64,000 nucleotides of DNA from Malania oleifera (Eukaryota; Streptophyta; Magnoliopsida; Santalales; Ximeniaceae). Within the stretch, counting starts at the first letter, position 1. Each line of letters starts with the position of its first letter. A program made the translations under genes and the position numbers. The DNA is taken from the NCBI RefSeq assembly GCF_029873635.1, contig NC_080423.1:108579087-108643086 (forward strand). The letters are read 5' to 3'. The notes beneath the pieces were generated by a model that made no database searches, was not told where the DNA came from, and saw only the letters and a program-made list of their open reading frames with translations. Positions 1 through 10,774 of the stretch are shown here, one piece after another.

Positions 1-390
1 AAGTCCAACTATTAATAGTTTGGCCTAAACTCAACCTACTAAAGTTTTGCTTATCTTGCAGTAAAGTAGAAAAAAAATATATATATATATAACAAATTTT
101 TGAATGGAGAGCATAAAAAATTCAAGTGATAATTTCTATATCATTCAATTTCTATGTATTTGACTCCTTTCATGTAGTATTGAATTGATTTTATATTTTG
201 AAAAAGTTATTTATCTGAAAAATTACTAATAATAAGTAATAAAGAAATATTTGTTTTTAATAGTTCCAGCGGAAACTTTTTTTTTTTCCAGTTTTTTTCC
301 AATAAAATATTCGGAGTCGAGAAGAAATAAATTGTTTACCGTTCCTGAAAATATTTTAACTAAATTATTTGAGGATTAGGATTAGTATGA
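1..390. other. AT-rich spacer, no gene seen
   Basis: There is no open frame or recognisable repeat boundary. It contains a short TA run near 75-91 and several homopolymer A/T tracts typical of plant intergenic DNA. Confidence 0.6.
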
Positions 391-454
391 GCTGCAGTAG
401 CTCATTGGTTAAATCGTCTGAGATTGATTCCGGATTCAAATCCTGGCTGCGGCA
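391..454 (+). repeat. tRNA-derived SINE-like head, copy 1
   Basis: A 64-bp tRNA-like unit. The two ends pair as a 7-bp acceptor-like stem (GCTGCAG with CTGCGGC). An A-box-like TAGCTCATTGG and a B-box-like GATTCAAATCC follow in the right order. A second copy of identical length lies at 2009-2072, and the similarity continues about 60 bp downstream through a T-rich tract. The D-arm cannot fold normally and the unit is shorter than a cytosolic tRNA, so a tRNA-derived SINE or tRNA pseudogene fits better than a working tRNA gene. Confidence 0.5.
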
Positions 455-784
455 TTCATGTTTTGTTTTTTCTTTTCAATTTTTTTTTTTAATGTTAATG
501 AATTACCCAATCAAAAAATAACATATGATTAAGAATCTAAAAATTTGAAAACAGAAAATTTATTAGTATAGATTTGTAGAATATGTTTAACATAAAAATA
601 TTGTTTTCAAAAATTTTTTTTCCGTAACTATTGTCGTAAAAAATTGTGACATCAATATTTTATAATAAAATTAAAAAAGTTTGGAAGGCTAGAGGTATAC
701 TCCACGAAATATCTTTGATGCTTAAATTATGAATGAAAGAAGTAGCAACTGAATAGCAATCAATGAGGTATTCTTAAGGATATG
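455..784. other. AT-rich spacer between repeat units
   Basis: A T-rich stretch directly after the tRNA-like head resembles the sequence after copy 2 (2073-2130). The rest is AT-rich with no gene or motif seen. Confidence 0.5.
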
Positions 785-1250
785 TTCGAGTCGAGTTAAA
801 TTGAGTTGACATAGTAAGATACTCGAACTCGACTAAAAAATGTTAAACTCGAAATTTAACTTGATTTTCAATATTGTTAAATTCAAACTTGTTTCAATTA
901 CAAATTCTTAAAACTCGAATTCAATTCGATTAAACTTGACTTGATTATAAACTAATATTAAATATATGTATAAATATATATATGATATTAAATATATTTA
1001 TAAAGTATATATTATATGACTTATATAGTATAACATAATAAAATTAAAAATCTCAATTAGACTTAAAACTCGACTTGAGTATTAATATCGAACTTAAACT
1101 CGACTTGTTAAAATAGTTGAGTAGTATGAACTCGATTTGAATTTGAGTAGAATTGAGTTGAGTTAAGTTGAGTTCGAGGCTGAGTTAAGTTCGAATAGCT
1201 CGCGAGTGAACTTGACTCACTTAAATTTGTAGGTATGTATTCCTAAGAGT
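785..1250. repeat. Dispersed repeat rich in ACTCGA/GAGTT words, copy 1
   Basis: About 460 bp alternate degenerate ACTCGAACTCGAC-like and GAGTTGAGTT-like words around an AT core (TATATGATATTAAATA). A diverged second copy lies at 2230-2690 in the same orientation, with the same order of blocks. Such sequence is common as old, non-coding transposable-element debris in plants. No termini or open frame allow family assignment. Confidence 0.6.
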
Positions 1251-1280
1251 TTTGTCATTTCACTGCTTGTAAAACTTTAA

Positions 1281-1415
1281 GGTAGTGTTTGAAAGTATGA
1301 ATTACAAACTTTAATTTTGAATTTAAATGGATTGGAAAGAATTTCAATACAATTTTATATTTTATTTTATTCAAATACAATACAACTGCAAATCCAAAAT
1401 CTTTTCAAACATAAC
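1281..1415. repeat. Short MITE-like element
   Basis: A 135-bp AT-rich block bounded by an imperfect terminal inverted repeat: AGTGTTTGAAAG at the left, CTTTTCAAACAT at the right. It contains only short A/T-rich words and no coding capacity. The arms and size fit a hAT-like MITE. The target duplication is not clear, so the class is an inference. Confidence 0.4.
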
Positions 1416-1429
1416 GTGAGTTTACGCTA

Positions 1430-1700
1430 TCTTTATTCTCGTCATCTATTTAAGTACATAAATGCCAATTTAAATCCAACCGAATGATTTTTTTTTTTTT
1501 TTTCACGTTTAGAAAATTGACGTTCAACATATCAGAGATTACAAGTCAAGGCCAAAAAAAAACTAAACCCATGACAATAGCAATGTGGTAGAACTCAAGT
1601 CAATTTTCAATTTTTTTAATTTAATAGTATGCCAGGTGTTTGTAAGATCTCATACAATGGTACCCGATTATTTTAGAATTACCTTCAAATATATCTAGTT
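1430..1700. repeat. Duplicated host segment, uninterrupted copy
   Basis: This stretch is similar to the sequence flanking the insertions at 4.2-5.7 kb: roughly 4150-4241 plus 4435-4456 on the left, and 5662-5740 on the right. The words CTAAACCCATGACAATAGC and GTATGCCAGGTGTTTG appear here contiguously. In the other copy they are separated by a SINE and a copia fragment. It therefore acts as an in-window empty-site relative. Confidence 0.6.
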
Positions 1701-2008
1701 AAGACTCGAATTCTTTCCATTTTAATTTTATTTATGCCTTTTCAACCGATGATTTGAAAATAAGAGTATGATATGTTAAATAACAAGAATAAGTAAAGAA
1801 TTAAATAGACATACAAACTAAATTACAATTAAACAAGAAAACATATAATTAAAGTCCACCAAAGTTCAATATGCATGGAAAAGAGGTCCTGAAGGGCTAA
1901 GGACTCTGTTAGAAGAAATAAAAGAGTGCTGCAGTTATATTAGGGCAAACTGCCGTTCTCGCCTGGAACTACTTTAAGTAAATTTCTTCGACAGCCTGAC
2001 ATGCAGAC
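1701..2008. other. AT-rich spacer, nothing recognised
   Basis: No gene, terminal repeat or RNA-like element was seen in this 308-bp stretch. Confidence 0.5.
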
Positions 2009-2072
2009 GCTGCAGTAGCACATTGGTTAAATCAAAAAGTTTGATTCCCGGGTTCAAATCCCGGCTGCAGCA
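2009..2072 (+). repeat. tRNA-derived SINE-like head, copy 2
   Basis: This is better preserved than copy 1 at 391-454. It has a perfect 7-bp acceptor-like stem (GCTGCAG/CTGCAGC), a perfect T-arm-like stem (CCGGG-TTCAAAT-CCCGG) and an anticodon-arm-like stem (AATCA/TGATT) with a 7-nt loop. A D-stem is absent and the length is only 64 nt. A T-rich tract follows, as in copy 1. It is read as a tRNA-derived retroposon head or pseudogene and is not called as a working tRNA. Confidence 0.5.
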
Positions 2073-2229
2073 TTTTTGGTTTTTTGTCTTTTCAATTTTT
2101 TTTAATATTAATGGATAAAAAAACATTATGAATTTCATATGAAGATAAATTTTTGCTAGTATACGAGAGTAGTCCACATTAGTCTAGCAAAGTCCAACAG
2201 AAAAGTTAAAAATTAACTAATAAAAAAAT

Positions 2230-2780
2230 AATTATATGATTAAAAAGTGACATAGTAAAATATTTAAATTTAATTCGAAAATGTTAAACTTGAAACTCAA
2301 CTTGAATTCAATAAATTTCATATTATTTATTAAATTCGAACTTGTGGCGGTTACAAATTCTTATAACTCAAATCAATTTAATTAAGCTCAAATTTATTAC
2401 AAATTAATGTTAAATACATGTATAAATAAATATATATATGATATTAAATACATTTATAAAATATATATTATATAACTTATATAATATAAAATAATAAAAT
2501 TAAAAATCTCAAATAAACTCTAAACTCGATTCAAGTACTAGTACCATACTTAAATTCGACTCATTAAAATAATCGAGTAACTCAAACTGGACTCGAATTT
2601 GAGTACAATTGAACGGAATCAAGTTCAAGGTTGAATTGACTCTGAGTAGCTTACGAAAAGATGAGACTCACTTGAATTTATACATATACAAATCCACACA
2701 TTCAATATGAAGTGTCTTATAATGAGACAAGAGTTATGACATTTCACTCTTTTCAAAACTTTAAGACAGCATTTAGGAGC
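2230..2780. repeat. Dispersed ACTCGA-word repeat, copy 2
   Basis: A diverged copy of 785-1250, with the same TATATGATATTAAATA core and the same flanking blocks. Similarity continues to a CATTTCACTC...AAAACTTTAAG segment that in copy 1 sits just before the MITE-like element. Together with the tRNA-like heads this suggests that a segment of about 0.8-0.9 kb was duplicated as a unit and then diverged. Confidence 0.55.
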
Positions 2781-3552
2781 TTCCAAAGGTTAATCACCAA
2801 TAAGCAGGATCCTAATGACGGGTAGGGCCTCCAAAGCCTCCCATTGCACCTCAATCTTCAGTACATATATGATTCTGTTATATATATATATATACCTTAA
2901 ATTAAAAAAATTTGATTGTATTAAGATTGTTGCTAAAAATTGGTTGTTAATCAGTAGTACGATAATTTAATATTAAAATATTATTATGCTGAAGGCAAAA
3001 TCTTCAGACTATATGTTTATTTGGTTAATAGAGCTCCAACAGAGAAATCACATCCACGTGTAATTTTTTTAAAATTAAAACTGAGACATTGTGAATGGTG
3101 AGGCAAAGCATGGTTTATCAAGTTTAATACCTCGTTTGGAAAGCTTTTGTAATCAAAATCAATTTTCTGAGGGCATCCCGAATCCCCTCAAACTAAAAGA
3201 TGATAGGCTAATAATAATTTTGTTAAAGAAAAATAGACCACAAATGAAGGAAACTTGCACACCACCACCCTTGGATGCAATGTTACCTTAAATTATGCGC
3301 ATACCCACTCATCATCCTATGAATCACTAAGAGAAGGTTTTGAATTATTTACAAAAAAAAAAAAAGTACCTTTTCGAAAGAAGTATTTTCCTGATCCAAA
3401 CAGGGACTAAATTATCATGTCCATCACCCACAGATGACATTTCAACAAATTATTAGAATCTCTGAAGAAGATTTCTAGTAATTGGGGTATGAGAAGAGAA
3501 ATGTTCCACTTCCTGCTGTATAGCCCAAACTGATGTAACATCTTTAATTATC
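2781..3552. other. Spacer, no gene recognised
   Basis: It contains a short TA repeat near 2880-2895 and scattered short open frames without domain similarity. Nothing supports a gene. Confidence 0.5.
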
Positions 3553-3739
3553 TAGAGAGAGAGAGAGAGGGTATAGCAGCAAATGGAACCTCAACTCAAA
3601 TCTGCACAAAGGATTGCATAGTTCAGTGATAAAAACACCTTGTTGGTGTCACAGTACTACATAACGGTGAGTTATAACAGGTTTCTAATAGAGTTGCTAG
3701 TTACAAATACGGTCCCCACAAATAACATTTGAAGATTGC

Positions 3740-3790
<51 letters not shown>

Positions 3791-3960
3791 AATGAATTCA
3801 GCAGCAAAAGGAACCCAAATTCAAATCTGCACATAGGATTGCATAGTTCAATCACCTTGTTGGTTTGTCACTGGACTGCATCAAAGTGAGTTAAACAAGT
3901 TTCTAATGAAGTTACTAAGTTACAAGGCAGACTCCACAAATGACATTAGATGCATGGGCG
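3553..3960. repeat. Tandem duplication around a (GA)n tract
   Basis: Two diverged copies of a roughly 220-bp unit start at about 3577 and 3801 with GCAGCAAATGG / GCAGCAAAAGG. Both continue through AAATCTGCACA, GGATTGCATAGTTCA and GAGTTA...TTTCTAAT. A (GA)n microsatellite occupies about 3743-3788 between them, and a shorter GA run precedes the first unit. If the NF-YC terminal exon near 4071 is real, this lies in or just beyond its 3' UTR. Confidence 0.65.
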
Positions 3961-3999
3961 AATTTCTAATCCATAAGAAAAATTGCAGGTAAAATCACA

Positions 4000-4071
4000 G
4001 CCTCAGGCTTGAAAGTCATCCATTCCTCGTTCCAAGCATCACCATAGCTTCTGCATTGTCAGATTGCTTAA
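4000..4071 (-). other. NF-YC: Candidate terminal exon of the NF-YC gene
   Basis: On the minus strand a strong acceptor (pyrimidine-rich TTCGTTCTCTGTTTCGTGCAG-like tract) ends at 4072. Joined to the donor at 10125/10124, the split glycine codon GG|T is followed at once by TAA (4070-4068). The protein would then end ...LDGQG, as remembered for related NF-YC proteins. The rest would be 3' UTR. This implies an intron of about 6.05 kb (4072-10124). It is an inference from splice-site quality and expected protein end only; a closer acceptor cannot be excluded. Confidence 0.3.
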
Positions 4072-4241
4072 CTGCACGAAACAGAGAACGAACCAAAGCA
4101 GTTGTCAAATACCATTATGGAGAAACTATATTATAAATCAATACAAATTTAAAAACATCTACATGAATTCAAGTACATAAAATTCAATTCAGCTGCAACC
4201 AAATGATTTATTTTGAAGTTCAAGAAATTGATGTTCAACAC

Positions 4242-4434
4242 GCGGGTTGCGGGAGTGCCTCTCACGAGGCCAGGTGTTCAAACCCTTCCGAACTCGTTTC
4301 CGCCCCTAGACTCCTGAATTTACCCTCCCTTTGGAGTTGTGGGGTCAACTTCAAGGGGCACAGGATTAATTACGTGGACCGTAAAACGAACGCGTGGATA
4401 CCCGATACGTAATCCAAAAAAAAAAAAAACGCAC
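4242..4434 (+). mobile_element. tRNA-derived SINE with poly(A) tail
   Basis: About 190 bp begin near GCGGGTTGCGGGAGTGCC, contain a B-box-like GTGTTCAAACCC about 40 bp in, and end in a run of about 14 A. The GC-rich body is sharply unlike its AT-rich surroundings. The related segment at 1430-1700 lacks it, which supports insertion. A clear target duplication was not found, so the exact ends are approximate and the family is unassigned. Confidence 0.55.
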
Positions 4435-4456
4435 AAAAGAATCTAAACCCAATGAC

Positions 4457-5661
4457 TGTTAGGGTGTGAGTCCTAATGGAGTAGGCAGCCCCCCCACCAC
4501 CCCCCAAATTTGACTCTCATCTCCACCTACCCCCTTCCCACCTACCATTGATGGCTATATAAGTGTGTGAGTAGTGTATTGTGGGTAAGACAAGCAAGGG
4601 TGAAAAGTGCAACCAGTGCAAGGCAAATCTTGTGTTAGAGAAGGTGTTTTTAGGCTAGGGTTGTGCTAGCCATTGTTGTAATCCAATTTGTATTTGCCAT
4701 TTGTGGACGAGTGTCTGCATTCCGTGGATGTAGGCATATACATCTGCTCCAATTTCTTCCAAAGCTCCATCGGTAAAGTTTCGTCTAACACAGAATATTT
4801 GACTTCATTTGGCAGACATAATCGGATTGTGCTGACCGTCTTCATCTCCAATTCGGTCCAAACTTCAGCAGCCATACTCTCCAGCTTCGTCCCGATCAAC
4901 AGTTTAATCAAGCCTTATTGAACCAAAATATCCTTCACTGTGTTCTGCCACAAGTTGAAGTTGTTTCGCCCATCAAACTTCTCCACCTCGAATTTTGAAA
5001 TGCCAACACCTGTCATTTTGCTCCAAATCTCACAAAACGGACACCGCCAATGGCTCTGGAACGTTGAAAAATAGGAACTCCAAGGACTGCTTGCAATAAA
5101 CAGAAACTTCAGTCAAACTCGATCAACCCTAGTGAGTCAATTCAGCGAGTTGAAACAGTGCTTCTTCAACTTTCACCAACACGATCTTTTCCTGCTCAGG
5201 ATAACAACGACAAGAAGCACAAGCCCTGGGCACATACGGCGGATGAACCAAAATAGACCAAGCACCAACCTTGCTCTGATACCAATTGTTAGGGATCAGC
5301 CTGATTCAAACAACATGCACCAAACAAAGGAAGAGCAATCACAAATGGGATAACAAGATTTAACGTGGTACGGCGCATCAATAGCCTACATCCATGGAAT
5401 GCATACACTCATCCACAGATGGCAAATACAAATTGGATTACAACAATGGCTAGCACAACCCTAGCCCAAAACACCATCTCTAACACAAGATTTGTCTTAC
5501 ACTTGCAACCACACTTGTTGCACTCTTCACAACTCTCTTCACCCTTGCTTGTCTTACCCACAATACACTACTCACACACACAATTATATAGCCATCAATG
5601 GTAGGTGGGAAAAGGGGTAGGTGGAGATGGGAGTCAAATGGGGAGGGTGGTAGGTGGAGAG
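4457..5661 (-). mobile_element. Ty1/copia fossil with inverted LTRs
   Basis: A broken copia remnant. An LTR fragment in plus orientation (4457-4735) starts TGTTAGGG. It abuts a gag-derived internal segment in minus orientation (4736 to about 5272), a tRNA-iMet-type primer-binding site (about 5273-5285) and a minus-oriented LTR (5287 to about 5661) whose sense end is CCCTAACA. The two LTR pieces are clear reverse complements, both with the same TATA-containing region. LTRs of an ordinary element are direct repeats; this inverted arrangement is known from autointegration or from later inversion. It is far too short to be complete. Confidence 0.75.
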
Positions 5662-5753
5662 GACAATAGCCATAGAGTAGAACTCAAGTCGATTTTCAAC
5701 TTCTTAATTTAAATAGTATGCTAGGTGTTTGCAAGATCTTACAAAGCAAATTT

Positions 5754-6045
5754 CAGCAACAACAAAAAAACCAAGCTTTAAGTCCCAGTAGGTGGGGTCA
5801 GTTATATGAATCATTTTCCGCCTATTTATGCGATCATGTACAATTTTTTTTGACAAATTCAGGGATATTAAATTTTTACTCACTATCTCCTTCCGAATTA
5901 TTTTAGGTCTACCCCTATTCCTTCTACTACCCTCCACAATAACTAACTCACTCTTCCTCACTGGTACACTATGTGGCCTACGTTGTAAGTGTCCATACCA
6001 TTTGAGTTGTCTCTCCCTTATCTTATCTTTTATAGGAGTTACATT
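5754..6045 (-). mobile_element. RTE-type LINE, 3' tail fragment
   Basis: The minus-strand translation shows the end of a plant LINE reverse transcriptase (KWYGHLQRRP and RNRGRPK motifs, then a WDL near the stop), finishing in a CAA/TTG-rich tail typical of RTE elements. It is flanked by a 13-bp near-duplication: ACAAAGCAAATTT at 5741-5753 and ACGAAGCAAATTT at 6046-6058. It is severely 5' truncated (about 290 bp). A related tail lies in plus orientation at about 62690-63147. Confidence 0.75.
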
Positions 6046-6058
6046 ACGAAGCAAATTT

Positions 6059-9000
6059 TAACAAAGAAAATTTGCAGGTGACTTGATGATATTTGTAAAT
6101 TTCATAAGGTGGCAACTTAACCTAATTGGAGATCCAAAAATTACTTTGCTTAGAGATTTGGACTGATGATTTGATTTTGAATTGATAAAAGAAGATATAT
6201 AAAATATTAGTTAACAGACCCATAAACAAGATGAGGATAAAAAGAGATGTCTCTAATGCTATAATTGCAGCTGGAAAGCCGGGTTATACATCATAAGGTC
6301 CAAATAGATGGCACAAGGCATGGCAATTTTGATTCTTCAAATAGCCTTCAAAACCACATTGACACTGAATGCAATGTTTCAATTTCCACAGCATGTATTT
6401 CACTAGCTTTGAAAATTCACATCTGATGATATCGTAAATCCACCACAATGGTTCTCAGCTTGTTTTCATAATTATAGAAAATGCCACTTCATACAATTGC
6501 TAAGAAAAAAAAAAAAGATTTGATAAACTAAACTACTCAAAAGAACAAAGGAAAATTTGCCTTTCTTTAAAGAAAATCTTATAAGAAGAAAACCAAAAAA
6601 AAAGTGGAAGAAACTTATTTATGTGATTCCAAGGTGGCCTCAAAATTAGATTACTGAAGTAAGGATAAAAGTGATGGTACACAGAAAACTATTGCAGCCT
6701 ACACGTGTCATTGAGCTGTGGTCTGACCCCAACGAACCTAAACAAAATGATGTGTGCCAATACCTTAAAGCACCAATCAACACATAACAAATCAGACGAC
6801 TGCAACCATGCAGCCCACATTCTTTTATCGAAACTTATTATGCATTTCCGTAACTAAAAACTCTGTTCATTTCAACCCCAAGCCCCAGCATGCGGCGGTG
6901 GGCACCCTAGTGATGAAAAAAAAAGTCAAAGAAAAAGCAGAAAAAAAACCTTAGAATCATGCAAATGAATTTCCAAACACTGAAGAGCAAATGAGGGTGG
7001 ATCACTTTAGAAAAAAAAAGTCAAAAAGAAAATGTGCTCATTTTAGGAGTGAAAAAAAAAAACCTTAAAAAATCATGCAAATGAGCTCTATATATTCCTC
7101 GACAGTCTTAACTCTTAAATAATTAAAAAACATGTCAAAGCTCCTATTAAAAAGTAACAAGGAATACAAAAATAGAAAAAAAATAAAAAAATAAGGAGGG
7201 CCATCTTGAAATCAGGCAGGAACACAGGAAGAATAATAGTTGCAGGAAATTGAACAAATATATTCACTAGTTGTACATTGATGCAGGAAGCATTCACCAA
7301 CCAAATCTGCTTCCAAAAAATGACATAAGCCACAAACTCATAAATCAGAGTTAATCATAACTAATCACTACAACAAATCAAATAGATCAATTTTCATTTT
7401 TATTCAATTACAATACGCATCTGTTTGTAGCACAAATCAAGTGAAAAGGGTATACAACCCGCAATACTGATTTTTGCCATCCAATGTCAGATTTTTTCCA
7501 AAAAAAAAAATATTTATGATAATATATTAGTACTGCTAGGCAGAATCCAATATCAATGAGTTGAAAACTAGAAATGCTAATCATTGAGATAATACTTAAA
7601 AGATTATTGAGATAACATATTATGGAAAATATAAGTAGACTGTAAAGGAAATAAAAAATACAATAGGAAAAATAAGGTAGACTGATGGAAATAAGAAGGA
7701 GAATATCAGTTGAAGTGGTTTAAACATGTTAAATGACGACCAAAGATAGATTTTTAATAATCAGATTGGAAGTGAACATGACTTCAAGGCCTAAAAGGGG
7801 GCACAGGAAAATAAACCTGAAAGAATGAAATCATCATTGTTAGTATCAATCTACACCCTCAAGTGGCATGTGTATATTAAATATTTATTTATACTACATT
7901 TTTTAAAGAATTTAATAAATTAATTCAATGCTTTCTTAACATTGGTTATTACAGAAAAATTAGAAGAATTTCAAGGCACCCATTTTCATTTCAATCACCA
8001 AACTTTTGATTAGTATCTCTTTAGAATGGCTTACTGAGTCTAGTGTTGTTTCATTTTCTTTCCTTCAACAACTAACGTGGAAACCTACCTATAAAGTTAC
8101 TGATTTTTTCAACAAATACACTAGACAAAATGCACATAATATAAAATACAAATATACTGAATAAAGTAAGAGACAAAGCACATCACACTCTCCTTTTGGT
8201 GTTTCTTCGCTGATGGAGAAAAGTATTCAACATGATTTCTCATGAAAATAGTCACATACTCATACGAAAGAAATCAAATTTTTTTAAAAAAATAGTCACA
8301 ATGGCCATCAACAAAAATAAAAATAAGAATTTTTCTTCTTAAGGTCCTCACATGAGCCTCCATTATGGTTTACATTGAACTGGCTTCCTAAAAGACAAAC
8401 TCCTCACCCCAACTATTTTGTTAAGCTCAAACGAGCAGAGCTTTCATATTTCTGAGCTCCAAATGATTAAAAGAATCAAAGATTTAAATTTTTAAGTTCA
8501 TTTCTTTTCCTCCATTTCCCAGTCAAGTAAATATGGGTAAAAATCCTTCATGAAAACAGCTCATAAAATATGAAAATGGGGCAATTTAATAAAAAAAACT
8601 CTACATTTTTTTTTGTAAACACTAAATTCATTTCTATAAATATTTCAAGCCCCAACAATGCCTCAAAAATTAAACATATTGAAAGACAAGACCAACCCCT
8701 CTCCTCTGCCCTTCTACACATTATTGTTACTATTATACCAAATAATTACACCTAACACTCTCCCTAGTTCTAAGAAATATCCAACTGCATCTTCATTGGG
8801 AATGATGCCACCACAATCAACTAAATTCTGCAACACAAAATTCCTAAATGTTGTCTCATTCTGTTCTTTTATGGTTTCTACTCCGGTGCCTTGTCCTCTG
8901 ATGCCCCATCAAGTGATCTACCCATGCCTATTCTACACATCCAGACCACTCGTGATTTTCATCATCCATCAATTGATCTACTCATGCCCACTTTCAGGGC

Positions 9001-9430
9001 GTGGTACCCCAGTTGATATATCAACATGGCCATGTCATTGACATAATACAAGAACAATGATAACTAAAGGGAACACCAAAAAAGAAAATTCACAACCCCA
9101 TAAAAACATAACATGATCGTACCTTATTAACTTAAAAAAAATTTCCTACAACAAATTAAACGCCAGGAATTAAGTGCTCTACACTACAAGATACCCCTCC
9201 AACAAAGGTTCTGTCTAGTTGCCAACAAAACCAAAGCAAAAAGTAGAAAATGAAATAAAATCTTGAATCAAACGGTGCATGTAGAAGGAACTCCTCCGGA
9301 CCTCAACTGAACTACGTCAAACGTTGCTTTAAGCCCAACCAGAATTGAAGGTTCTCAACACCCCTCTCCCCTTTCAAAAAAGAAACCAAAAACACGAAAA
9401 AGAAAAAGAAACAGAAATTCAACATTTTCC
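6059..9430. other. Non-coding stretch downstream of or within NF-YC
   Basis: AT-rich sequence without a convincing exon. Short open frames (for example around 8570-9041) show no domain or codon signature. If the terminal exon near 4071 is right, this is intron 1 of the NF-YC gene; otherwise it is 3' spacer. Confidence 0.5.
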
Positions 9431-9439
9431 TCCCCTTAG

Positions 9440-9911
9440 GTTATAAATCATGATATACTTGCGATTCAAAAGTTCAACAAATCCTTCCCTTTCCTACACT
9501 ATCCCAGCAATCCCAGAAACAAGAATGAGAACTTCGGGGGGGAAAGAAAAAGCAGCAAAGTGTCTAATTTCCAAAAGTGGAAAATCTGTCGGCTCAAATT
9601 TTATTCCATTGGATTCTAAATTACAGTATATCTAGTATTATGAACTTCAATAAATCCTTTTATTTCCCACATTTTCTCAGAAACCAAGCAACAGGCAAAA
9701 AAATTTGAAAAAAAAAAAAAAAAATGCCTTGGGGAAAAAATTTAACTAATCAAGAGCAAATGTTTTACTTCCTTGCTCTCTATATCATGACATGGCTAAG
9801 ATTCATAACTTCAGTAAATCAACTTTTTTCCGACACTTTCTCAGGTACCAACCAACAGGCAAACAATTTCCAGAGACAATAATGAAAATGTCAGGGTGAA
9901 AAATAAAAGAA

Positions 9912-9943
<32 letters not shown>

Positions 9944-10010
9944 ACTATCTCAGCAACCAAACAACAGGCGAAAAATTCCACTAATAAGAATGAAAACCTC
10001 ATGGGGAACG
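9440..10010. repeat. Diverged short-period repeat beside the NF-YC exon
   Basis: Roughly four diverged units share the order CAGTAAATC(C)TTT, CCCACA-TTTCTCAG, AACCAAgCAACAGGCAAA and AATGAAAAC-TCAGGG. They lie near 9440-9545, 9630-9720, 9795-9900 and 9945-10010. A (GAA)n tract (about 9908-9932) and an A-run interrupt them. They sit in the sequence following the NF-YC donor on the transcribed strand, so they are probably intronic. Confidence 0.5.
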
Positions 10011-10124
10011 GTCACTCAAACAGAAAGGAACTCCAAACTCGCAGATCTCACAGGGTTATAAAAATTTTAAAAATAGGAAAGAGGAGAAAAGAAAAGATTA
10101 AAAGAAAATTCAACAGTCACATAC

Positions 10125-10774
10125 CCTTGTCCGTCGAGGCTCCCCTGTCCGCCGCCGCTCACGGTTCCGCCGTACGACCCGTCATCGCCGGCAGCTTGCC
10201 ACACGGACTGCCACGCTTGGGACGGCGGCTGCCCGTACACGCCAGAGGGATCCACCGCCGGGCGCCCCATCATAACTCCTGGTGCAGGCTGTCCGATCGC
10301 CGGGTAATAGTACGGGACGCCGCCGGCCGCGGCGGCCGGCGTTACAACGCCGCCGACGACCAATCCGCCGGTCTCGTCCCTGATCTCGTCCCTAGGAACA
10401 ATATCAACCAAAAAATCGAAGATATCAGTGCGGGTGATGGCGGCGGCGATGTCGTTCTTCTGGAGGGTGCGGCGCTTGTTCTCCTCGGCGTGGAGCCAGG
10501 AGCGTATTGTGAGCTCGAGGATGAAGAGCTCGCAGGCCTTGGCGAACAGAATCGGGGCCTCGGCGGAGATCATGCGGACGTCCTCGTCGGCCTTCATGAT
10601 CTTCTTGATGCGGGCGAGGGGGAGCTGGTGATTCTTGAAGTCGTTGGCCTGCTCGATCTCCTGCCGTTGGTACGTCCAGAACATCTGCAGCTGCTGCTGC
10701 TGCTGCTGCAGGAGGTGCTGGAATGGGGGTTGCGGCGGGTACGCGGAGGATTGGGCCTGCTGGTTGTTCTCCAT
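10125..10774 (-). CDS. NF-YC: Nuclear transcription factor Y subunit C (NF-YC), main coding exon
   Basis: This encodes the NF-YC subunit that pairs with NF-YB through a histone fold and joins NF-YA to bind CCAAT boxes in the nucleus. The ATG is at 10774-10772. Residues 1-47 hold a glutamine run (near 23-28) and the [12 protein letters not shown] helix. The histone-fold domain spans about 48-125, with [20 protein letters not shown], the [13 protein letters not shown] helix and the [16 protein letters not shown] segment. The C-terminal third is Gly/Pro/Tyr-rich with AWQSVWQ near 187-193. About 217 residues match the usual length of NF-YC1/4/9-like proteins. The exon ends at donor GG|GTATGT (10125/10124). 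Reading through would add a foreign tail, so the stop lies in a later exon (candidate near 4071). The exon is much more GC-rich than its flanks. It is confident as NF-YC; the exact paralogue is not determined. Confidence 0.95.

Noticed and set aside
2009-2072. Functional tRNA gene
   Set aside because: No D-stem, 64 nt only, and a similar repeat copy exists at 391-454.
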